From an uncultured Eubacteriales bacterium (GTDB taxonomy: Bacteria > Bacillota > Clostridia > Oscillospirales > Acutalibacteraceae): DNA of 64,000 nt. The stretch is taken from NCBI GenBank assembly GCA_934525065.1, contig CAKSYX010000006.1, positions 1 to 64,000 on the forward strand, given 5' to 3'. Below are positions 60,687-64,000 of the stretch, piece after piece. The notes under the pieces were generated by a model that did no database searches, had not been told where the DNA came from, and saw only the letters and a list, made by a program, of their open reading frames with translations. Each line of letters starts with the position of its first letter. Within the stretch, counting starts at the first letter, position 1. Made by a program: the position numbers and the translations under genes.

Positions 60687-62452
60687 TGCGCCAACACTCC
60701 TTCCTGCTGAGAAACAAAGATTTCGTTATATACTTCATTGTTTTTGACGAGTTCGTCGTGTGTTCCGATTCCACAGATTTTTCCGTTTTCAAGAACGACA
60801 ATTCTGTCTGCGTTCATGATAGATGTAATGCGCTGAGCAATTATCAGCTTTGTAACATTTTTCAGCTTTTCACCTTTCATTGCTTCACGTATCTTAGAAT
60901 CCGTTGCGGTGTCAACGGCGCTGGTTGAGTCGTCAAGAATGAGAATTTTAGGCTTTTTGAGCAGTGCTCTTGCAATGCAGATTCGCTGTCTCTGGCCGCC
61001 GGAGACGGTGCTTCCGCCCTGACCGACTTCGGTGTCATATCCCTTTTCTTTTTCCATGATGAAGTCGTGAGCCTGAGCAGCCTTTGCCGCTTCAATAACT
61101 TCTTCGTTGCTTGCTTCAAGGTCGCCCCAAAGGATATTGTCCTTGATTGTTCCGGAAAAGAGGAAGTGCTGCTGCGGAACGATTGAAACCGCACCGCGCA
61201 GGTTCTTGAACTTGTAATCCTTGACGTTGTGTCCGCCTACCGTTACCTCGCCGCTCGTCACGTCATAAAGGCGCGGAATGAGGGAAACGAGAGTTGACTT
61301 TGCCGAGCCTGTTGAACCGATTATTCCAATCGTCTCTCCGCTTTCAATTCTGAGGTCAATTCCGTCAAGTACGTTTTTGACTGCTTCCTTTTCATATTTG
61401 AAGGTAACGTTTTTGAATTCGATGCTGCCGTCCTCAACAATAAGCTTTTCGTCCGCATCGTCGTCTGTAACTGACGGAACCTGATTGAAGACCTCGCCGA
61501 GTCTTTCAACGGAGGCCTTGGCGGTTGCCATTGTGAGGAAGACCATAAGAATTGTCATCAGTGAACTGAGAATCTGAGAAATGTAGGTTGAAAATGTTGT
61601 GAGCTTGCCGACAGTGAGACCGTCTGCAACACCGGCAAATGTTTCGTTTATAATGATTTTACTGCCGGAGAAGAGAACGCCTGTTATGCAGCCGTAAAGA
61701 ACAAGCATGATAAGCGGAGAAACATAGAGAATGATTTTCTGAGCCTTGATGCTGATGTTTACAAGCTCGTTGTTTATGATATTGAACTTTTCTTTTTCAT
61801 AATCTTCACGAACAAAGGATTTAACAACCTTGATTCCGTTGATGTTTGTTCTGAGTGTTCCGTTGAACTTGTCGGTAACCTTCAAAAGCTTTCTGAACAT
61901 CGGAACGGCAACAACACCCATAATTGTCAGAAGGATAACGATAGACGGAATGCTTATTATGAAGATTTTTGAAAGGTCGCGGCTGATTTGGAGCGAATAC
62001 ACAAGTGAGAGGACAAGCAGAATGGGACCTCTGACAAAGGTGACGATCACATTGCTGAAAACGCTTGAGATCCTTGAGGTGTCGCTTGTCATTCTCGTGA
62101 TCAGGGAGGATACCTTGAGCTTGTCAATATTCTCAAATGAGAGGTCCTGAATTTTGTTGAACAGTGCAGAGCGCATATTGGCAGAAAAGCCCATGCTTGC
62201 AATCGCCGCGCATCTCGAGGTGAAATATCCGACAACGAGGGTAAGAAAGCACAGTCCGAGCATGGCAAAAACCTTTTTGATCAGCAGCGGATACTGAATG
62301 CTTGCAGACTTGTCCGGATCAATGAGGTCAATAACCTGACCCATTATTTTGGGAATCTGGAGATCGATAACAACGTCCAGAAGAACCATGACCGGGGTCA
62401 GCAGCGTCAGGATGCGGTACCCCTTGATGAACGACAGGAATCTTTTAAACAA
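60683..62452 (-). CDS. Heterodimeric ABC exporter subunit with a degenerate site
   Basis: A 589-residue fused permease-ATPase. The signature VSGGQRQRICIARA is canonical. Walker A reads GSTGSAKST (the second invariant Gly is Ala), the Walker B catalytic Glu is Asp (LILDDSTS) and the H-loop His is Gln (IAQRITS). These are the marks of the inactive site in TM287/288-type heterodimers, completed by the partner's degenerate signature. The start codon is TTG at 62452, eight bases after GGAGG. It lies 15 bases downstream of mgtE. Confidence 0.94.
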   Translation of the reverse strand: MFKRFLSFIKGYRILTLLTPVMVLLDVVIDLQIPKIMGQVIDLIDPDKSASIQYPLLIKKVFAMLGLCFLTLVVGYFTSRCAAIASMGFSANMRSALFNKIQDLSFENIDKLKVSSLITRMTSDTSRISSVFSNVIVTFVRGPILLVLSLVYSLQISRDLSKIFIISIPSIVILLTIMGVVAVPMFRKLLKVTDKFNGTLRTNINGIKVVKSFVREDYEKEKFNIINNELVNISIKAQKIILYVSPLIMLVLYGCITGVLFSGSKIIINETFAGVADGLTVGKLTTFSTYISQILSSLMTILMVFLTMATAKASVERLGEVFNQVPSVTDDDADEKLIVEDGSIEFKNVTFKYEKEAVKNVLDGIDLRIESGETIGIIGSTGSAKSTLVSLIPRLYDVTSGEVTVGGHNVKDYKFKNLRGAVSIVPQQHFLFSGTIKDNILWGDLEASNEEVIEAAKAAQAHDFIMEKEKGYDTEVGQGGSTVSGGQRQRICIARALLKKPKILILDDSTSAVDTATDSKIREAMKGEKLKNVTKLIIAQRITSIMNADRIVVLENGKICGIGTHDELVKNNEVYNEIFVSQQEGVLAQ

Positions 62453-62467
62453 AACGGAATCCTCCTT

Positions 62468-63844
62468 TTATTGTCCTTTTGTGATAAACGCTGTTGTCAG
62501 CGCGAAATATATGAGAAGAGAAACGGCATCAACGACAGTGCTCATAACGGGACCCGTCATGAGGGCAGGGTCAAGTTTTAGAAGCTTTGCAATCATAGGC
62601 AGTGTGCAGCCCATCATTTTGGCAACAATGACAACGCACATGAGCGAAAGGCAAACAACGAGAATAACGCTGTTGCCGGTGTCGCCGCCGGTGACAGCTC
62701 TGACAATAAGCATACGGGCCCAGTTGGCAATGGCAAGCACAACGCCGCAGATTACGGAAACGCGAACCTCCTTCCAAAGAACGCGGAAGTAGTCCTTGAT
62801 TTTAATCTCGCCGAGGGCAAGACCGCGAATGATGAGCGTTGAAGCCTGAGAACCGGAGTTTCCGCCCGTACCCATGAGCATAGGTATACAGGCCGTGAGC
62901 CCGGCAACGGCCGCAAGCTGGTTTTCAAACCCTTCGATGATTTGCCCGGTGAAGGTTGAGGAGATCATAAGAATCAGCAGCCACGGCATACGGTTTTTTG
63001 CAAGAGTGAGAACATTGGTTTTGAGATACTCGTCATCGGACGGGCGCAGCGACGCCATCTTTTCAAAGTCCTCCGTCGCCTCATCGTCGATAATGTCAAC
63101 GATGTCGTCAATCGTGATGATGCCGACAAGGCGTTTTTCCTTGTCAACAACGGGAACACTCAGAAGGTCATATTTTTTTGCGAGTGCGGCAACATCCTCC
63201 TGGTCGTCGAGAGTAGTGACAAAAATGAGCTGTTCGTCGTCGGCCATAATTTCAGTCAGCGGTATGTCCTCATCGTTGAGGATGAGACGCCGCAGCGGAA
63301 TTGTTCCGACAAGGTGACGTTTGTCGTCGATAACATAGCAGGTGTAGATAGTCTCCTTGTCAACGCCGGTTCTGCGTATGTTTTTTATTGCTTCGCCAAC
63401 GGTGAGGCGGTCGTGCAGCTCAACCATTTCGGTGGTCATGACGCTGCCGGCAGAGTTGTCGGGATATTCAAGCAGGCGGTTGATGGTTTCGCGTGTCTCC
63501 TTGTCGGTGTGCTCAAGAATACGCTTGACCATTGAGGCCGGAACCTCTTCAAGAAGGTCAACGGCATCGTCAACAAAAAGGTCGTCCATCAGCCGTTCGA
63601 TTTCGCGGTCGGTGAAAAGTGCAATGATCTCAGCCTGGCGGTCGGTGTCAAGGTAAGCAAAAACGTCTGCCGAGTTGTCCTTCGGAAGAATACGGAAAAC
63701 CGTGACGCAGGTCTGTGGCTCATCGATGCTCATGATGAATTCCGCAATATCGGGATATGCCATGTCAACGAGCTCATCGCGCAGAGTTTTATACTGACGT
63801 TTTTCAACAAGAGAGTGAAGGCTCTCAAAAACGGATTCGTCCAT
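62468..63844 (-). CDS. mgtE: Magnesium transporter MgtE
   Basis: MgtE is a Mg2+-gated Mg2+ channel in the membrane. The 458-residue protein has the acidic N-domain of helical repeats, two CBS domains (about 135-255), and a five-helix membrane domain with the GTGGNSGSQASTLIIRGLA motif and the pore Asp in STVVDAVSLLIYF. Length is normal. The ATG at 63844 has only a weak GGTGA upstream, so translation may depend on the leader. A 27-codon ORF with a good RBS precedes it. The two ABC genes and the Nudix gene follow in one operon. Confidence 0.96.
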   Translation of the reverse strand: MDESVFESLHSLVEKRQYKTLRDELVDMAYPDIAEFIMSIDEPQTCVTVFRILPKDNSADVFAYLDTDRQAEIIALFTDREIERLMDDLFVDDAVDLLEEVPASMVKRILEHTDKETRETINRLLEYPDNSAGSVMTTEMVELHDRLTVGEAIKNIRRTGVDKETIYTCYVIDDKRHLVGTIPLRRLILNDEDIPLTEIMADDEQLIFVTTLDDQEDVAALAKKYDLLSVPVVDKEKRLVGIITIDDIVDIIDDEATEDFEKMASLRPSDDEYLKTNVLTLAKNRMPWLLILMISSTFTGQIIEGFENQLAAVAGLTACIPMLMGTGGNSGSQASTLIIRGLALGEIKIKDYFRVLWKEVRVSVICGVVLAIANWARMLIVRAVTGGDTGNSVILVVCLSLMCVVIVAKMMGCTLPMIAKLLKLDPALMTGPVMSTVVDAVSLLIYFALTTAFITKGQ

Positions 63845-63862
63845 GGAATCACCATCTTTCTT

Positions 63863-63946
63863 TTAGCGGCGCAGGACGAAAAGGAAGTCTGCGCCAACGG
63901 ATTTTTTGATACATAATCGCCCTTTAGGGTTGCCGTCCGTATCCAT
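63863..63946 (-). CDS. Candidate 27-residue leader peptide before mgtE
   Basis: The ATG at 63946 follows GAAGGTGAG and the frame ends in TAA 18 bases before the mgtE start. The peptide starts MDTDGNPKGR and ends FLFVLRR: acidic and Pro residues near the N terminus, then a basic, hydrophobic end. The RNA also folds: AGTCTGC (63954-63948) pairs with GCAGACT, while the overlapping GGCGCAG can pair with CTGCGCC. It may be a Mg2+-sensing attenuator or just a structured leader. I do not recognise it as a known family. Confidence 0.4.
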   Translation of the reverse strand: MDTDGNPKGRLCIKKSVGADFLFVLRR

Positions 63947-64000
63947 GCAGACTCACCTTCTTTCTTGGAAAAATGCAGCTTTCTGTGTTTTCTGAGTTTA

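Noticed and set aside
63863..64000. M-box (ykoK) Mg2+ riboswitch before mgtE
   Set aside because: GGTGAG and a few nearby bases look similar, but the conserved core and closing arm of the M-box are not present. A leader ORF or another structure is at least as likely.
1..64000. CRISPR arrays, rRNA or tRNA genes, intact prophage or transposase genes
   Set aside because: No regularly spaced direct repeats, cloverleaf or rRNA sequence was recognised. The only phage-like genes are the holin pair and the repeats encode no transposase.

Overview
The window looks like a chromosomal segment from a Gram-positive anaerobe of the class Clostridia, most likely in or near the Oscillospirales/Ruminococcaceae. 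The evidence is three T-box leaders, a lysine riboswitch, a yybP-ykoY manganese riboswitch, the Firmicutes gene neighbourhoods rpsO-pnp, era-(YqzL-like)-recO, mutS2, recA-recX, rimO-pgsA and cysE-cysS, a Firmicutes-type SOS box at recA, moderate GC content, and strong Shine-Dalgarno sites before almost every gene. I see no rRNA, tRNA, CRISPR array, transposase or intact prophage. Most of the window is ordinary housekeeping chromosome. Assignment below class level is an inference.

Layout. 1-3738: valS under a valine T-box, then an HD-domain protein. 3873-7491 (minus): an NhaC-family carrier under a lysine riboswitch, and a MATE exporter. 7610-17339 (minus): a nine-gene nucleoside uptake and salvage cluster, deoC-deoD-deoB-cdd, then a BMP lipoprotein, a NupOPQ-type ABC transporter and pdp, with an internal promoter, an internal terminator and intergenic hairpins that can set subunit ratios. 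17416-24168: prfB, a zinc-ribbon/RING-like membrane protein, galU, an acyl-CoA ligase and an LCP-family cell-wall protein. 24507-26579: a DUF2804 protein with a ketopantoate-reductase-like protein. 26706-31788: a leucine T-box operon of unknown function (see below). 31814-40847: rpsO, pnp, an ECF S component, a DMT transporter, era, a YqzL-like protein, recO and mutS2. 41154-41674: an orphan phage-type holin pair. 41797-50783: recA, recX, rimO, pgsA, cysteine T-box, cysE, cysS, murI, a patatin-like protein, a PPC-domain protein and upp. 50791-51289: a nested non-autonomous repeat element. 51484-54886: an ABC exporter system whose permease has an M1-peptidase-like outer domain. 54938-57856 (minus): a P-type cation ATPase under a Mn2+ riboswitch. 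57989-63946 (minus): mgtE, a heterodimeric ABC exporter and a Nudix protein, with a short candidate leader ORF before mgtE.

The most novel item is the operon at 27048-31788. Its T-box specifier reads CUC (leucine). Its first gene is a LeuA (2-isopropylmalate synthase) paralogue that has lost the metal-binding Asp and both metal-binding His residues but keeps the leucine-binding regulatory domain. It is followed by a fusion of an AP-endonuclease-2/xylose-isomerase-like TIM barrel to an acyl-CoA synthetase, and then by an amidohydrolase. This suggests a leucine-responsive acyl-CoA pathway or sensor module that I cannot match to any described system.

Small mobile sequences are the other theme. 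A MITE-like element occurs at 40863-41083 and again, in inverted orientation, at 50791-51289. The second copy has been split by a different element with 16-bp terminal inverted repeats, and a decayed relative of that inner element lies between recO and mutS2.
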